Source: Bradyrhizobium sp. ISRA464 (GTDB taxonomy: Bacteria; Pseudomonadota; Alphaproteobacteria; Rhizobiales; Xanthobacteraceae). Taken from it: a stretch of 64,000 nt of DNA. Below are positions 42,965-53,453 of the stretch, piece after piece; position 1 is the first letter of the stretch, and each line of letters opens with the position of its first letter. Both the position numbers and the translations under genes were made by a program. The DNA lies in NCBI RefSeq assembly GCF_029910095.1, contig NZ_CP094526.1:1922001-1986000 (forward strand). The letters are read 5' to 3'. The notes below the pieces were generated by a model. It saw only the letters and a list, made by a program, of their open reading frames with translations, did not search any database and was not told where the DNA came from.

Positions 42965-43726
42965 TCAGGTTGCCTCGCTTCGTCGTGTGAGGTGATCGAG
43001 CAGGTTCATCGGCAGCGGGAACACCACGGTCGATGAGCGCTCGCCCGCGATGTCGTGCAGCGCCGCGAAATAGCGCAGCTGCATCGCCTGCGGCTCCTGG
43101 GCGAGCATCCGGCCGGCCTCGACGAGCTTCTCGGCGGCCTGCTGCTCGCCCATCGCGTTGATCACCTTGGCGCGCCGCAACCGTTCCGCCTCGGCCTGTT
43201 TGGCAATCGCCCGCACCATCGTTTCGTTGATGTCGACATCCTTGATCTCGATCGAGGTGACCTTGATCCCCCAGACGTCGGTCTGCTTGTCGAGGATCTC
43301 CTGGATGTCGGCGTTCAGCTTGTCGCGCTCCGCGAGCATCTCGTCGAGATCGTGCTTGCCGAGCACCGAGCGCAGCGTGGTCTGCGCGAGCTGGCTGGTC
43401 GCCGCCATGTAGTCGCCGACCTTGATGATGGCGCGCTCCGCGTCGACGATGCGGAAGTAGAGCACGGCGTTGACCTTGACAGAGACGTTGTCGCGCGAAA
43501 TCACGTCCTGCGGCGGCACGACTTGCACCATCACCCTGAGATCGACCTTCACGAGTTGCTGCACGACCGGAATCAGGATGATGAGCCCCGGGCCCTTCAC
43601 ACCCGTGAAGCGGCCGAGCGTGAAGATGACGCCGCGCTCGTATTCGCGCAGGATGCGAACCGCCTGCGAGAGAAATATGATGATTAGCAGCGCGATTGCA
43701 GCGTAGGTGAGATAATCGAGCATCAT
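42965..43726 (-). CDS. Slipin/stomatin-like SPFH protein
   Basis: 253 residues. One N-terminal membrane segment ([16 protein letters not shown]), then the SPFH/Band 7 domain ([41 protein letters not shown]) and a coiled-coil ([20 protein letters not shown]). Bacterial slipins form membrane assemblies and are cleaved by the NfeD-type protease encoded next to them. It overlaps nfeD by 4 bp. Confidence 0.95.
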   Translation of the reverse strand: MMLDYLTYAAIALLIIIFLSQAVRILREYERGVIFTLGRFTGVKGPGLIILIPVVQQLVKVDLRVMVQVVPPQDVISRDNVSVKVNAVLYFRIVDAERAIIKVGDYMAATSQLAQTTLRSVLGKHDLDEMLAERDKLNADIQEILDKQTDVWGIKVTSIEIKDVDINETMVRAIAKQAEAERLRRAKVINAMGEQQAAEKLVEAGRMLAQEPQAMQLRYFAALHDIAGERSSTVVFPLPMNLLDHLTRRSEAT

Positions 43727-45141
43727 GTTGTACCTCCTTCGCCGGTGGCGGCCGGCGCGCGCCGAACCACCAGCGTCAAGCCAACGATGTTGGCCACTTC
43801 GACCATCTCTCCGGACTTGAACGTCTCTGTGCCGCGCGCCTGCCAGCGTTCACCGTTGGTGAAGACGTGACCCGTCGTCTCCGACCAGTCGAGCACCTCG
43901 GCCGGCAGTCCGCGCATGGCTTGCGCGCCGAGCCGGACAGGACCCTTGCGCGCCCGGCGGAGTGCGCCGAGCACGACCACAATCAGGCCGACCAACATCG
44001 CCGCGACAATGCCGATGACCGACCATGACAACCGGTATCCGGGCGCCTCGATCCTGAACAGCATGGCCGCGCCCAACACAAAAGCGATCACGCCTCCGAT
44101 GCCGATCACGACGGTCGGGTTGAAGGCCTCGAAGGCCAGGAGCGCGATCCCGACCAGCATCAGGGCGAAGCCGGCATAATTGATCGGCAACATGTTGAGG
44201 GCGTAGAGGCCGAGCAGCAGGCAGATCGTCCCGACAACCCCCGGCGCCACGGCGCCGGGGGACATGAATTCGAAGATCAGGCCGTAAATGCCGACCATCA
44301 GGAGAACGAATGCGACGTTGGGGTCGGTAATGATCGCCAGCGACTTCGCAAGCCAGCCGGGATCGATGGCTTCGATCACGGCGTCCTTCGTCGCCAAATG
44401 TTGCACCTTGCCGCCAGCGACCTCCACCGCCCGACCATCGACCTGCTTCAGCAGGTCGGCCTGGTCTTGCGCGATGAGATCGATGACCTTGGCTTGCAAG
44501 GCGCCCTTGGCGGAGAGGGTGGCGGCCTCACGGACCGCCTTCTCGGCCCAATCGGCATTGCGGCCGCGCAATTCGGCCAGGCTGCGGATGAAGGCGACGG
44601 CATCGTTCGTCACCTTCATCGTCATGGTGTCCGTCTCGGACGGGTGGTCGCTGCCCTTCTTGTCCTTGTCGCCCTTCTCCGGGGTGCCGCTCGGCAGGCC
44701 CGGTATCGGACTGCCGAGCTGGACCGGCGTCGCGGCGCCGATATTGGTGCCGGGCGCCATGGCTGCGATATGCGTTGCGTAGAGAATATAGGTCCCGGCG
44801 CTTGCCGCATGAGCTCCGGAGGGGGCGACGTAGCCGATGACAGGAACGGGCGAGGCGAGCACGTCGGTGATGATCTCGCGCATGCTGCTGCTGAGACCGC
44901 CGGGCGTATTCATTCGCAGAATGATGACCTCGGCGCGCCGTTCGGCCGCCTTGGCCAAGGCGTCCTTCACGTAGCTGGCGGTCGCCGGCCCGATCGCGCC
45001 ATCGATCGAAATGGTCAGGGCAAGGCGGCTGCTATCCTCCGCCGCACCGGGGCGGATCGAGAGAACCAGAGCGACAAGCACAGTCGCCGCAACGAGGGCC
45101 GCCCTTACGGTCTGCACGGCAAGCACTCCCTTGCCGAGCAT
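43723..45141 (-). CDS. NfeD-family membrane serine protease (ClpP-class)
   Basis: 472 residues. Signal peptide or anchor 1-35; ClpP-class protease domain with [11 protein letters not shown] and the catalytic Ser in [12 protein letters not shown] (Lys dyad expected further on); four to five helices; C-terminal OB-fold NfeD domain ([16 protein letters not shown]). The long form 1b-type NfeD cuts the C-terminus of its partner slipin (known for PH1510/PH1511). Both genes form an operon of membrane quality control. Confidence 0.93.
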   Translation of the reverse strand: MLGKGVLAVQTVRAALVAATVLVALVLSIRPGAAEDSSRLALTISIDGAIGPATASYVKDALAKAAERRAEVIILRMNTPGGLSSSMREIITDVLASPVPVIGYVAPSGAHAASAGTYILYATHIAAMAPGTNIGAATPVQLGSPIPGLPSGTPEKGDKDKKGSDHPSETDTMTMKVTNDAVAFIRSLAELRGRNADWAEKAVREAATLSAKGALQAKVIDLIAQDQADLLKQVDGRAVEVAGGKVQHLATKDAVIEAIDPGWLAKSLAIITDPNVAFVLLMVGIYGLIFEFMSPGAVAPGVVGTICLLLGLYALNMLPINYAGFALMLVGIALLAFEAFNPTVVIGIGGVIAFVLGAAMLFRIEAPGYRLSWSVIGIVAAMLVGLIVVVLGALRRARKGPVRLGAQAMRGLPAEVLDWSETTGHVFTNGERWQARGTETFKSGEMVEVANIVGLTLVVRRAPAATGEGGTT

Positions 45142-45235
45142 ATGGGGGTCCGTTCCGCAACCTCAATATGGGTACGGGATCGCAGGCGACGTACGCTCAG
45201 GTCATTGTGCGTTGCGATGGCTCACGCCGCAGCCT

Positions 45236-45463
45236 TCACTGCGCTCCGGCCAGATATTCATCGGCGAAGCCAGCCGTCGCCTGGGCGATCTCGTCGATCC
45301 CGCCCTGGTCGTTGAAGGGCGTCGGGAGATCGGGAGCGTAACCAGTGAGCCATTCGGTCGCATGCGGTGGCGAGTCATCGCTGGATCGGCGACGCGGCTT
45401 GCGGGCAGGTTGGTTGTCTGCCGGTGCGCGGCCGATGAAGACGACGGTGGGAGCTGCGCTCAC
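45236..45463 (-). CDS. Small hypothetical protein, doubtful
   Basis: 75 codons from a GTG with only a weak Shine-Dalgarno; basic first half and acidic second half (PFNDQGGIDEIAQATAGF). No motif recognised. A competing plus-strand frame covers the same bases. Listed with low confidence. Confidence 0.3.
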   Translation of the reverse strand: MSAAPTVVFIGRAPADNQPARKPRRRSSDDSPPHATEWLTGYAPDLPTPFNDQGGIDEIAQATAGFADEYLAGAQ

Positions 45464-45719
45464 GAGGGAGGTTTGACGAGTTTCACGTCATTCCTTGTCC
45501 AAGTGACCTCAAGTTCAGGTCACGCGTTCAATGTCGCGAGGGCCGGATATGAGATCGAGCGCGAATGAGGGCCGACTTCACAGGAGGGGCATAGGAGTGC
45601 GCAGGTGATTTCAGAGGTGCTGGACGATGCCGGTGCCGAGCGCGCACAGCGCGACGTAGGCGGTCATTTCATCCCAGTGATTGAGGTTGGCCGCGAACGG
45701 CTCTAGGGGAGCGCGCGCG

Positions 45720-45875
45720 ATGATCTTCGATTACTCGCTTGTCGGCGTCGTGTCGATCGGTCTGCTGCGCGTCTATGTGTGCCAGCTGCGCCAGAAGATC
45801 GAGGCTGATCCCGAGCGTCCGCAATTCGTGTTGACCGAGACCGGCATCGGCTATCGGCTGCGCGCGGCGGATTAG
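45720..45875 (+). pseudogene. kdpF'-'kdpE fusion: deletion scar of the kdp operon
   Basis: The ATG at 45720 starts MIFDYSLVGVVSIGLL, the recognisable start of KdpF (MIFDYxLxGxVxxxLL). Without a break it continues RVYVCQLRQKIEADPERP and LTETGIGYRLRAAD, the DNA-binding C-terminus of the KdpE response regulator. The rest of kdpF, kdpA, kdpB, kdpC, kdpD and most of kdpE is missing. The junction falls at the shared LLRVY/YLRVY region, consistent with recombination at microhomology. The resulting 51-residue chimera is unlikely to function. Confidence 0.8.
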
Positions 45876-45986
45876 TACCCTGCCTCATGCGGAGCCGATC
45901 AGTACGCTACCGCCTCTCGCGACAACATACAGCTTCGGAACTTTCGTAGCCGGCGAGGATTGTTTTCTCTCACCGGGAGAAGAACT

Positions 45987-46253
45987 ATGGCAAGAAAGTA
46001 TTCGAGGAAGACATCGAGCGACGTTCGACGCGCGATGAAGAAGCGCAGGGCCGGAACGCTGCGCAGCGGTCGCTCCAAGAAGAAGGTGAAGAGCCGCAAG
46101 CAGGCGATCGCCATCGGCCTGTCGGAGGCGCGGGCCAAGGGCAGGAAGGTACCGAAGAAGAGGTTGGCCAAGAAGCGGAAGACGACGAAGAAGCGCAAGA
46201 GCTCGAAGAAGCGGAAGACGACGAAGAAGCGCAAGTCCGCCAAGAAGCGGTAG
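45987..46253 (+). CDS. Lysine-rich DUF6496 protein, histone-H1-like
   Basis: 88 residues. The N-terminal half MARKYSRKTSSDVRRAMKK, GTLRSGRSKKKVKSRKQAIAIGLSEARAKG is the DUF6496 signature. The last 35 residues are tandem lysine-arginine blocks (KKRKTTKKRKSSKKRKTTKKRK) resembling eukaryotic H1 tails. ATG 45987 follows GGGAGA. Likely binds DNA non-specifically. Sits next to ku, which is convergent. Confidence 0.85.
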   Translation: MARKYSRKTSSDVRRAMKKRRAGTLRSGRSKKKVKSRKQAIAIGLSEARAKGRKVPKKRLAKKRKTTKKRKSSKKRKTTKKRKSAKKR

Positions 46254-46275
46254 GGCGCGCAAAATCCACCCACCC

Positions 46276-46390
46276 GTCATTGCGAGCGAAGGCGGAAGCA
46301 ATCCACCTCTCCGCATACGCGGAAAGATGAATTGCTTCCGCCTTCGCCGATGCTTCGCGGACAAGTTGTCGCTTCGCTCCTCGCAATGAC
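46276..46390. repeat. Palindromic GTCATTGCGAG-type repeat between convergent genes
   Basis: Starts GTCATTGCGAGCGAAGG, ends CTCCTCGCAATGAC, with inner arms CGGAAGCAATCCA and AATTGCTTCCGCC. Same family as 24595-24709. It fills the gap between the DUF6496 stop and the ku stop, where it may terminate both transcripts. Confidence 0.75.
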
Positions 46391-46403
46391 GATAGGTGAA
46401 AGC

Positions 46404-47282
46404 TCACCCCGCCTTGCGTGACCGCGCGCTCGACCGATGGGACTTCTTGGCGGCGCGGCGATGCGAGGTCGGCCGACGCGCCGTCGAGCGCCGTGCGCCG
46501 CCCCGGCCCTTGAGGCTCTGCTTCAACGCATCCATCAGGTTTACGACGTTGCTCGACTTTTCCTCGCGCTCGGCGGTCTTGATCGACTTGCCGGAGGCCT
46601 TGCGGCGGACCAGCGCCTTCAGCGCGGTCTCATACTCGTCCTTGAATTTCGATGGATCGAAGTGCGCGGCCTTGCTGTCGAGGATGTGGCCGGCAAGCTC
46701 GATCATGTCCTTTGTCACCTTCGGGCTCTTGATGTCGTCGAAATAATCGTCCGCGTCGCGGACCTCGTAGGGGTAACGCAGCGTGGTGCCGAGCAGGCCC
46801 TTGTCGAGCGGCTCGATCGCAATCATGTGCTCGCGGTTGGTCAGGACGATGCGGGCCAGCGCGACGCGATCCTGGTCCTTCATGGCGTCGCGGATCACCG
46901 CGAATGCATCGGCGCCGGCCTTGCCGTCGGGCCGGATGTAATAGGGGTGATCGAGATAGCGCTTGTCGATCTCGCCCTCGGGCACGAAGCTGTCGATGTC
47001 GATGGTGTGGTTGCTCTCGATCTGCACGGCCTCGAGCTCGTCCGTGTCGATCTCGACATATTTGCCCTTGCTGATCTCGTAGCCGCGGCCTTTCTGGTCG
47101 CCATCGACGACATCGCCGGTCTCGGCGTCGACCATCTGCTGCCTCAGCCGGTTGCCGGTCTCCTTGTTGATCATGTGGAAGCGGGTCTTCTCGACTGCGG
47201 TCGAGGCCGGATAGAGCGCCACGGGACATGACACCAGCGAGAGCTTGAGCGTGCCTTTCCAGTAGGCGCGGGGAGCGGCCAT
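46404..47282 (-). CDS. ku: Non-homologous end-joining protein Ku
   Basis: 292 residues from ATG 47282. Ku core with RAYWKGTLKLSLVSCPVALY, KETGNRLRQQMVDAETGDVV and the bridge region, HTIDIDSFVPEGEID, IALARIVLTNREHM. The C-terminus is a long basic tail rich in Arg/Ser/Lys that binds DNA. A homodimeric Ku ring holds broken ends and recruits LigD. Divergent from ligD, 60 bp apart, a standard bacterial NHEJ pair. Confidence 0.95.
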   Translation of the reverse strand: MAAPRAYWKGTLKLSLVSCPVALYPASTAVEKTRFHMINKETGNRLRQQMVDAETGDVVDGDQKGRGYEISKGKYVEIDTDELEAVQIESNHTIDIDSFVPEGEIDKRYLDHPYYIRPDGKAGADAFAVIRDAMKDQDRVALARIVLTNREHMIAIEPLDKGLLGTTLRYPYEVRDADDYFDDIKSPKVTKDMIELAGHILDSKAAHFDPSKFKDEYETALKALVRRKASGKSIKTAEREEKSSNVVNLMDALKQSLKGRGGARRSTARRPTSHRRAAKKSHRSSARSRKAG

Positions 47283-47342
47283 GATCGTCTCCAAACAGCT
47301 TGAGTTTGGAACTTGAACGGATACCGTTGGTTTTGGTTCCTG

Positions 47343-50000
47343 ATGGCCGCGAAGGGCGGTGGTCGTCGCTTGCGCAGAGGCCCGCACGTGTCGCCGAGAA
47401 ATCTGTCCACCTATCGCAAGAAGCGCGACTTCGAGAAGACCAGTGAGCCGTCGGGCGATGTCCGGGTCGCGCCGGCGAAGCGGCGGCGTTTTGTCATCCA
47501 GAAGCACGATGCGACCCGTCTGCACTATGATTTCCGGCTCGAGTTCGACGGGGTCTTCAAATCCTGGGCGGTGACGCGCGGCCCCTCGCTCGATCCGCAC
47601 GACAAGCGGTTGGCGGTGGAGGTGGAGGATCATCCGCTCGATTACGGTGATTTCGAAGGCACCATCCCGGAAGGCCAGTACGGCGGCGGCACGGTGCAGC
47701 TCTGGGACCGCGGCTATTGGGAGTCTGACGATCCCGAGCGCGGCTTCAAGAAGGGTGACCTGAAATTCACGCTCGACGGCGAGAGGCTGCATGGCAGCTG
47801 GGTGCTGGTGCGGATGAAGAGCGATCGCTACGGCGGCAAGCGCACCAACTGGCTGTTGATCAAGCATCGGGACGAATACGCCGTGGATGGCGACGGGGCT
47901 GGCATCCTCGAGGACGACCACTCGGTCGCCTCCGGCCGGTCGATGGCGCAGATCGCAGCCGGCAAGGGGCGGGCGCCAAAGCCGTTCATGCTGGCCAAGG
48001 GCAACGGCAAGGCCAAGGCCGACGCGGTCTGGCACTCCAATCGCGGCGAGGTCGCCGAGGCGCGGGCTCGAACCAAGGCGCCGCCGAAGGCCCGGCTTGA
48101 GGCGCAGCCGAAGCAGGTGTCGGCGATGCCGGATTTCGTCGCGCCGCAACTCTGTGCGGCGGTCGAAACTCCGCCCGGCGGTGCGGGCTGGTGCCATGAA
48201 ATCAAGTTCGACGGCTACCGGGTGCAGCTCCGCGTCGAGGATGGCGAGGCCGTGCTGAAGACCCGCAAGGGGCTGGACTGGACCGAGAAGTTCGGCGCGA
48301 TCGCGAAGGAGGCCGGCAAGCTGCCCGACGCCCTGATCGACGGCGAGATCGTCGCGCTCGACCGGGACGGTACGCCGCACTTCTCGACGCTGCAGGCAGC
48401 GCTGTCGGACGGCAAGACGGACAAGCTGATCTTCTATGCATTCGACCTGCTGTTTGCCGGCAAGGAGGATCTTCGCCGGTTGCCGTTGAGCGAGCGCAAG
48501 GCGCGGCTGAAGCAGTTGCTCGAGGCGCGCAAGGGCAAGGAAAAGCTGATCCGCTATGTCGAGCACTTCGAGGAGGATGGCGAAACCGTGCTGGACTCGG
48601 CGCGAAAGCTCGGGCTGGAGGGGATCGTCTCCAAGAAGCTTGCGGCGTCCTATCGGTCCGGCCGGTCCGACGACTGGACAAAGGCGAAGGTTCGTGCCGG
48701 CCACGAGGTGGTGATCGGCGGCTGGAAGACCACCAACGGCAAATTCCGCTCGTTGATGGCGGGCGTCTATCGCGGCGATCATCTGGCCTTTGTCGGCATT
48801 GTCGGCACTGGCTTTGGACAGGACACCGTTCGTCGCATCATGCCGGCGCTTAAAGCGGCAGCGTCCGACAAGAGCCCGTTCGGCGGCGAGGATGCGCCGA
48901 ACAAGACCCGCGACGTGCATTGGCTGAAGCCGGAGCTGGTTGCCGAGATCGAGTTTGCCGGCTGGACTGAGGGCGGCAATATCCGGCAGGCCGCGTTCAA
49001 GGGTCTGCGTCAGGACAAACCGGCGCGTGAGGTGGAGGCCGAGCGGCCCGCCGTGACGAAAGTGGTGAAGCCGATGGCCAAGGGTGCGGGGAAGTCATCC
49101 GCCGAGGTGATGGGCGTCGTCATCTCCCATCCGGACAAGGCGCTGTGGCCCAACGCCGGCGACGATGAGGCGGTGACGAAACTCGATCTCGCCAGGTATT
49201 TCGAGGCCGTCGGCGAATGGATGATCGGCTATCTCAAGGGCCGGCCTTGCTCGATCGTGCGGGGGCCGGATGGTATCAAGGGCGAGACATTCTTTCAGCG
49301 GCATGCGATGGCCGGCACCTCGAAGCTCCTGAAGCTCGCCAAGGTTTCCGGCGACCGCAAACCCTATCTGCAGATCGATCAGGTCGAGGGACTGGCTGCG
49401 GTCGCGCAGCTTGGTGGGCTCGAGCTGCATCCCTGGAATTGCGCGCCCGATGCATACGACACGCCGGGCCGGCTGGTGTTCGATCTCGATCCGGCTCCCG
49501 ATGTTGAATTCAGCGAGTTGATCGACGCCGCCAAGGAGATGCGGAAGCGCCTCTCCGCGGTCGGCCTCGAAAGCTTCTGCAAGACCACCGGCGGCAAGGG
49601 CCTGCACGTCGTGACGCCGCTGCTTCACGGTGCGAAAGACAAGGTGACGTGGAAGGAGGCCAAGACCTTTGCGCAAGGCATCTGCCAGTGGATGGCGCAG
49701 GATGATTCCGAGCGCTATTTGCTCAACATGTCAAAGGCCAAGCGCACGGGAAAGATCTTCCTCGATTATCTGCGCAACGATCGCCTGTCGACGGCGGTCG
49801 CGGTGCTGTCGCCGCGTGCACGCGAGGGCGCCACCGTCTCGATGCCGCTGACCTGGACGCAGGTGCGTGGCGATCTCGATCCGAAGAAATATACGATACG
49901 AACCGTGCCGGCGCTGCTCGCCAAGACCAAGGCCTGGGACGGCTACGACGATGCGGCGGCGTCGATCAAGGCGGCGATCAAGAAGCTGGCGGTGCGGTAG
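47343..50000 (+). CDS. ligD: Multifunctional ATP-dependent DNA ligase LigD
   Basis: About 885 residues. N-terminal 3'-phosphoesterase domain ([42 protein letters not shown]), central ATP-dependent ligase with nucleotidyl-Lys motif EIKFDGYR and [14 protein letters not shown]-terminal AEP-type polymerase with VFDLDPAP metal-binding aspartates and [12 protein letters not shown]. Start is uncertain: ATG 47343 is listed; ATG 47313 and GTG 47388 are in frame. It repairs double-strand breaks with Ku. Confidence 0.94.
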   Translation: MAAKGGGRRLRRGPHVSPRNLSTYRKKRDFEKTSEPSGDVRVAPAKRRRFVIQKHDATRLHYDFRLEFDGVFKSWAVTRGPSLDPHDKRLAVEVEDHPLDYGDFEGTIPEGQYGGGTVQLWDRGYWESDDPERGFKKGDLKFTLDGERLHGSWVLVRMKSDRYGGKRTNWLLIKHRDEYAVDGDGAGILEDDHSVASGRSMAQIAAGKGRAPKPFMLAKGNGKAKADAVWHSNRGEVAEARARTKAPPKARLEAQPKQVSAMPDFVAPQLCAAVETPPGGAGWCHEIKFDGYRVQLRVEDGEAVLKTRKGLDWTEKFGAIAKEAGKLPDALIDGEIVALDRDGTPHFSTLQAALSDGKTDKLIFYAFDLLFAGKEDLRRLPLSERKARLKQLLEARKGKEKLIRYVEHFEEDGETVLDSARKLGLEGIVSKKLAASYRSGRSDDWTKAKVRAGHEVVIGGWKTTNGKFRSLMAGVYRGDHLAFVGIVGTGFGQDTVRRIMPALKAAASDKSPFGGEDAPNKTRDVHWLKPELVAEIEFAGWTEGGNIRQAAFKGLRQDKPAREVEAERPAVTKVVKPMAKGAGKSSAEVMGVVISHPDKALWPNAGDDEAVTKLDLARYFEAVGEWMIGYLKGRPCSIVRGPDGIKGETFFQRHAMAGTSKLLKLAKVSGDRKPYLQIDQVEGLAAVAQLGGLELHPWNCAPDAYDTPGRLVFDLDPAPDVEFSELIDAAKEMRKRLSAVGLESFCKTTGGKGLHVVTPLLHGAKDKVTWKEAKTFAQGICQWMAQDDSERYLLNMSKAKRTGKIFLDYLRNDRLSTAVAVLSPRAREGATVSMPLTWTQVRGDLDPKKYTIRTVPALLAKTKAWDGYDDAAASIKAAIKKLAVR

Positions 50001-50034
50001 ACCACGCTGGGGAGGCACGGCACCGTCAGCCGTC

Positions 50035-50136
50035 ATGCCCCGCGGAGGCGGGGCATCCAGTACGCCGCGGGGGTTCGGTCCTGCACTGACGTCTCTGGAA
50101 TACTGTCATCGCCCGCTTTCGCGGGTGATGACAGTC
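50035..50136 (+). repeat. Palindromic dispersed repeat (family shared with 19253-19355)
   Basis: GCCCCGC/GCGGGGC hairpin, then GACGTCTCTGGAATACTG followed by GTCATCGCCCGC/GCGGGTGATGAC hairpin. Inverted relative to the copy at 19253-19355. Lies just after the ligD stop; the remaining bases to 50332 hold nothing else supported. Confidence 0.65.
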
Positions 50137-50332
50137 GTTGGTGCCGATGGAACAATGCGCCCGACCGCTACAAGTGAGATCCGGATTCCTCCTTAGATCG
50201 CGGGCTCATTTGCCTGTGCGTTGCTCCTTGAGCAAACAATCGGACTCGCGAAGGGGCGTGATATGATGCTTGAACCTTCCATTTGCGAGGAACGGAATTA
50301 CATCAACGAAAACGGTGGAGGAGAGCTTTGCG

Positions 50333-50644
50333 ATGTCGGCGCCGCTTATCGTTTCAATTCCGCACAATCTCGGTCGTGACGAGGCCATGCGTCGCCTGAA
50401 GACGGGCCTGTCGCGTGCGGCGGCGAGCGTGCCGGTGTTGAGCGTCGAGGAAGAGCGTTGGGACGACAACCGGATGACTTTCCGGGTGCGCGCGCTCGGT
50501 CAGGTTGCTGCCGGATACCTCGACGTCGAGGATGCGCATGTGCGGCTGGAGGTGACGTTGCCGTGGCTGCTGCAGCGCTTCGCCGAGGCCGCGCAGGTCG
50601 CCATCCAGAAGCGCGGACAGCTGCTGTTGACCAAGCGAAGCTAG
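50333..50644 (+). CDS. PHA-system-type small protein (PHA_gran_rgn family)
   Basis: 103 residues. SIPHNLGRDEAMRRLKTGLS and FRVRALGQVAAGYLDVEDAHVRLEVTLPWLL match the family of putative polyhydroxyalkanoic acid system proteins. A GGAGGAG run precedes the ATG by about a dozen bases. It probably associates with PHA granules, but biochemical proof is lacking for the family. Convergent with treY. Confidence 0.8.
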   Translation: MSAPLIVSIPHNLGRDEAMRRLKTGLSRAAASVPVLSVEEERWDDNRMTFRVRALGQVAAGYLDVEDAHVRLEVTLPWLLQRFAEAAQVAIQKRGQLLLTKRS

Positions 50645-50662
50645 CTCCCGGCTGCTACGCTT

Positions 50663-53449
50663 CTAGGAGTGGCTCCCCGCGTGCGCTCGCTTCGACGCTC
50701 GCTTCGCTCTGGTTGCGACCTTCGCTTTCAGCACCGCGACAGGCAGGTGACCGAACAGTGCAGAGAGCGGAAGCTTGTCCCTGCCAAGTTCGGTCGCAAG
50801 TCCGGCGGTATCGATTGTGCCGTCGAAAGAGTCTGGGCGCGGCCATGCCCGCCCGCCCTGCGTGAACGGGGCGAACCACCGACCGACGGCGACGACGACC
50901 GCATCGCGACCGTGGCGCCGCGCGAATGCGATGACATGATCGCAATGCGGACCACTTACCGCGAGCGGCTCGTAGTCGCCGTTCGTGAAGACGTCAGGCA
51001 TCTCGTTCCGCAGCCGCAGCAAGTGACGTGTCCATGCCAGCTTGAGGCGGCCGTCGCGCCAGCTCTGCGCCAGTGCGTCCCAATCGGACCGTTCCACCGT
51101 CGCGAGCGTCTTCGCGCGCCTGGCAAAGTCGACCGGACGGCGGTTGTCGGGATCGACCAGCGATAGGTCCCACGTTTCCGTGCCCTGATAGAAATCCGGC
51201 ACACCAGGCATCGTCGCCTTCAGCGTGATCTGACCGAGCGAGTTCAGCGCGCCGATCAGCGCGGTGCGTTGCGCCAGCGTATCAAGAGCATCGAGGAATT
51301 CAGGGGAAAGCTTGCGATCGAGGATCCGGTCGATGAAGGTCGTGACGCCGGCCTCGTAGGATTCGTGCGGATTGAGCCAGCTCGTCTCCTGCTTGCCCTC
51401 GCGCGCCGCCTTCAGCGCATAGGCCTGGATGCGCGCGACAAGCGACGCGTCGTCCGGATCCCAGGCGCCGAGCAGAGCCTGATACAGCATATATTCGAAC
51501 GTCGCCGATGGGGCGCGCATGTCGCCGTCGAGCACAAGATGCGGCGCGTTCAGCACCTTCCAGCGCGCCACCGCGCTGGTCCATTCGCCCGGAATTTCGG
51601 CGAGCGCTATGATCCGCGCGCGTGCGTCCTCGCCGCGCTTGGTGTCGTGGGTCGCGGTCGCCGTCATTCCGTGCGGCAGCTCATGAGCGCGGGCCTTCAT
51701 CATGTCGTGGAAGCGCTCGGCGGAGAGCACGCTCGCTGCCGGATCGCCGCCGACCTCGTTGAGCGCGAGCAAGCGGTGGTAGCGGTAGAAGGTCGTGTCC
51801 TCCAGCGACTTCGCCATCATCGGCCCGGTGAATTGCTGCACCTTCAGCGCGAAGCGGCGGACCCGCGGTGCGCCATGCGGCGGCCGGCCGGGCTTGAGCA
51901 GGTCCATGGTCAGCGCATCGCGCAAGAAGTCGAAGATGCCTTCGTCGGCGGCGAACCAGTCGGCACGGGCGCGCGCGATCGCGGCGCTGATCAGCGCGCG
52001 GTCGTGCGCCGTCGGGCCGGCACCGGCGAGATAAGTGCGATAGACCGGGAAATGCAGCACGTAGAGCTCAAGCGCCTGCCGCAGGCTGTCGGCTGAAAAG
52101 TCGCGGGTCGAATAGTGACCGCTGGCAATGCGCGCCAGCAGCCGCGCGAGCACCGTGAATTCACTGGTTAGCAGCGTCTCGAGCACGCGCTGCTTGGCCT
52201 CGCGCAGTACCGGGGTCAGGTTCGGCGACTGGTTGCTGATCTGGCGCCAGATCTCGCTGAGCGGATCAAGCCCGCTACCTTCGACCAGAACCCGGCTGAT
52301 CGCGTTCATCCACTCGTAACCGGTGGTGCCGTGGACGGCGCTGAATTTCGGCAGCTTCTCGCCCTCGCCGAGAATTTTCTCGACCACCATGTAGAACGGC
52401 CTTGCCTTGGCGCCTTGCGCGGAGCGGATCAGGCGGCGCAGCCGCTGGAAATATTGCGCGGGATCGCGCAGGCCGTCGATATGGTCGAGCCGCAGGCCCT
52501 GCAGCCGGTCCTCCGCGATCAGCCGCCTCACCAGGCTGTGGCTCGCCTCGAAGGTGTCGGCATCCTCGACCCTGAGGCCCGCCAGCGTGTTGACGTCGAA
52601 GAAGCGGCGGTAATTGATGTCGCTGGAGGCGAGCCGCCAGTGACCGAGCCGGTAGTGCTGGCGTTCCATCAGCCGATGCAGCGCCAGCGTCTGGGTGGGG
52701 CCGTCGCCGGCGCGATAGGCGGCAAGGCCGCGCGTAATGATCTCGGCGCCGCCGTCGACCGCGCGCAGCTCCGCCTTGAAGGCCGGAGCCTCGGCGCGAT
52801 TGGGATGACGCAGCCCCCTGTAGCGTGCCGCGAGAGCGAGCATGGCCCGCCCGGCCGCGCTGTCCTCGGCTGCGGTTTCCCTGACAATGGTCCGCAACAC
52901 ATCGCCATAGCGGTCCGGCGCGATCGGCAGCCGGTGCTCAAAATACCACGCCGAGAAGCTGCCCTCGCGCTCGTCATAGCGCAGCTCGATCTCGCCGCGC
53001 TCCAGCGCCTGCCCGTAGGATGAGCCGAGGATCGGCAGCAACACGCCGCCGCGCGCGCGAAAGGGCAGCTGGTCCCAGTCGATGTCGAAAGAGACCGCGT
53101 GCGGCGACAGCGGACCCCATTCCAGCACGTCGAGCCACCATGGATTGTCGGCGAAATGCACGCCGACATGGTTCGGCACGAAGTCGAGGATCAGGCCGAG
53201 ACCGTTCTGCTTCAGCGCGTCGCTCAGCCGGGCAAAACCCTCCTCACCGCCGAGCTCCGGATTGAATTTGGTGTGGTCGACGACGTCATAGCCGTGCGTC
53301 GACCCCTTGCGTGCCTTCATGAAGGGCGACGCATAGAGGTGGCTGATGCCGAGCGCCTTCAGATACGGCACGACGTTCGCGGCGGCATCGAAATTGAAAT
53401 CGGCGGTGAGCTGCAGGCGGTATGTCGCGATCGGGATCGCCGGAGGCAT
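50663..53449 (-). CDS. treY: Maltooligosyl trehalose synthase
   Basis: 928 residues from ATG 53449. GH13 landmarks: IATYRLQLTADFNF, LYASPFMKARKGSTHGYDV, DFVPNHVG, nucleophile Asp in GLRLDHIDGLRDP, acid/base Glu in MVVEKILGEGEKL, and TATHDTKRGEDARAR. It converts the reducing end of maltooligosaccharides to an alpha,alpha-1,1 linkage. Last gene of the operon; 4 bp after the treZ stop. Confidence 0.95.
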   Translation of the reverse strand: MPPAIPIATYRLQLTADFNFDAAANVVPYLKALGISHLYASPFMKARKGSTHGYDVVDHTKFNPELGGEEGFARLSDALKQNGLGLILDFVPNHVGVHFADNPWWLDVLEWGPLSPHAVSFDIDWDQLPFRARGGVLLPILGSSYGQALERGEIELRYDEREGSFSAWYFEHRLPIAPDRYGDVLRTIVRETAAEDSAAGRAMLALAARYRGLRHPNRAEAPAFKAELRAVDGGAEIITRGLAAYRAGDGPTQTLALHRLMERQHYRLGHWRLASSDINYRRFFDVNTLAGLRVEDADTFEASHSLVRRLIAEDRLQGLRLDHIDGLRDPAQYFQRLRRLIRSAQGAKARPFYMVVEKILGEGEKLPKFSAVHGTTGYEWMNAISRVLVEGSGLDPLSEIWRQISNQSPNLTPVLREAKQRVLETLLTSEFTVLARLLARIASGHYSTRDFSADSLRQALELYVLHFPVYRTYLAGAGPTAHDRALISAAIARARADWFAADEGIFDFLRDALTMDLLKPGRPPHGAPRVRRFALKVQQFTGPMMAKSLEDTTFYRYHRLLALNEVGGDPAASVLSAERFHDMMKARAHELPHGMTATATHDTKRGEDARARIIALAEIPGEWTSAVARWKVLNAPHLVLDGDMRAPSATFEYMLYQALLGAWDPDDASLVARIQAYALKAAREGKQETSWLNPHESYEAGVTTFIDRILDRKLSPEFLDALDTLAQRTALIGALNSLGQITLKATMPGVPDFYQGTETWDLSLVDPDNRRPVDFARRAKTLATVERSDWDALAQSWRDGRLKLAWTRHLLRLRNEMPDVFTNGDYEPLAVSGPHCDHVIAFARRHGRDAVVVAVGRWFAPFTQGGRAWPRPDSFDGTIDTAGLATELGRDKLPLSALFGHLPVAVLKAKVATRAKRASKRAHAGSHS

Positions 53450-53453
53450 TGTG

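Noticed and set aside
45609..45710. Minus-strand frame ending TAYVALCALGTGIVQHL
   Set aside because: Has only a short open part with a single internal ATG and a stop upstream inside the kdp scar; not supported as a gene.
47283..48920. Upstream extension of the ku frame, antisense to ligD
   Set aside because: Ku starts at 47282 by family length; the extension has no Ku similarity and overlaps ligD.
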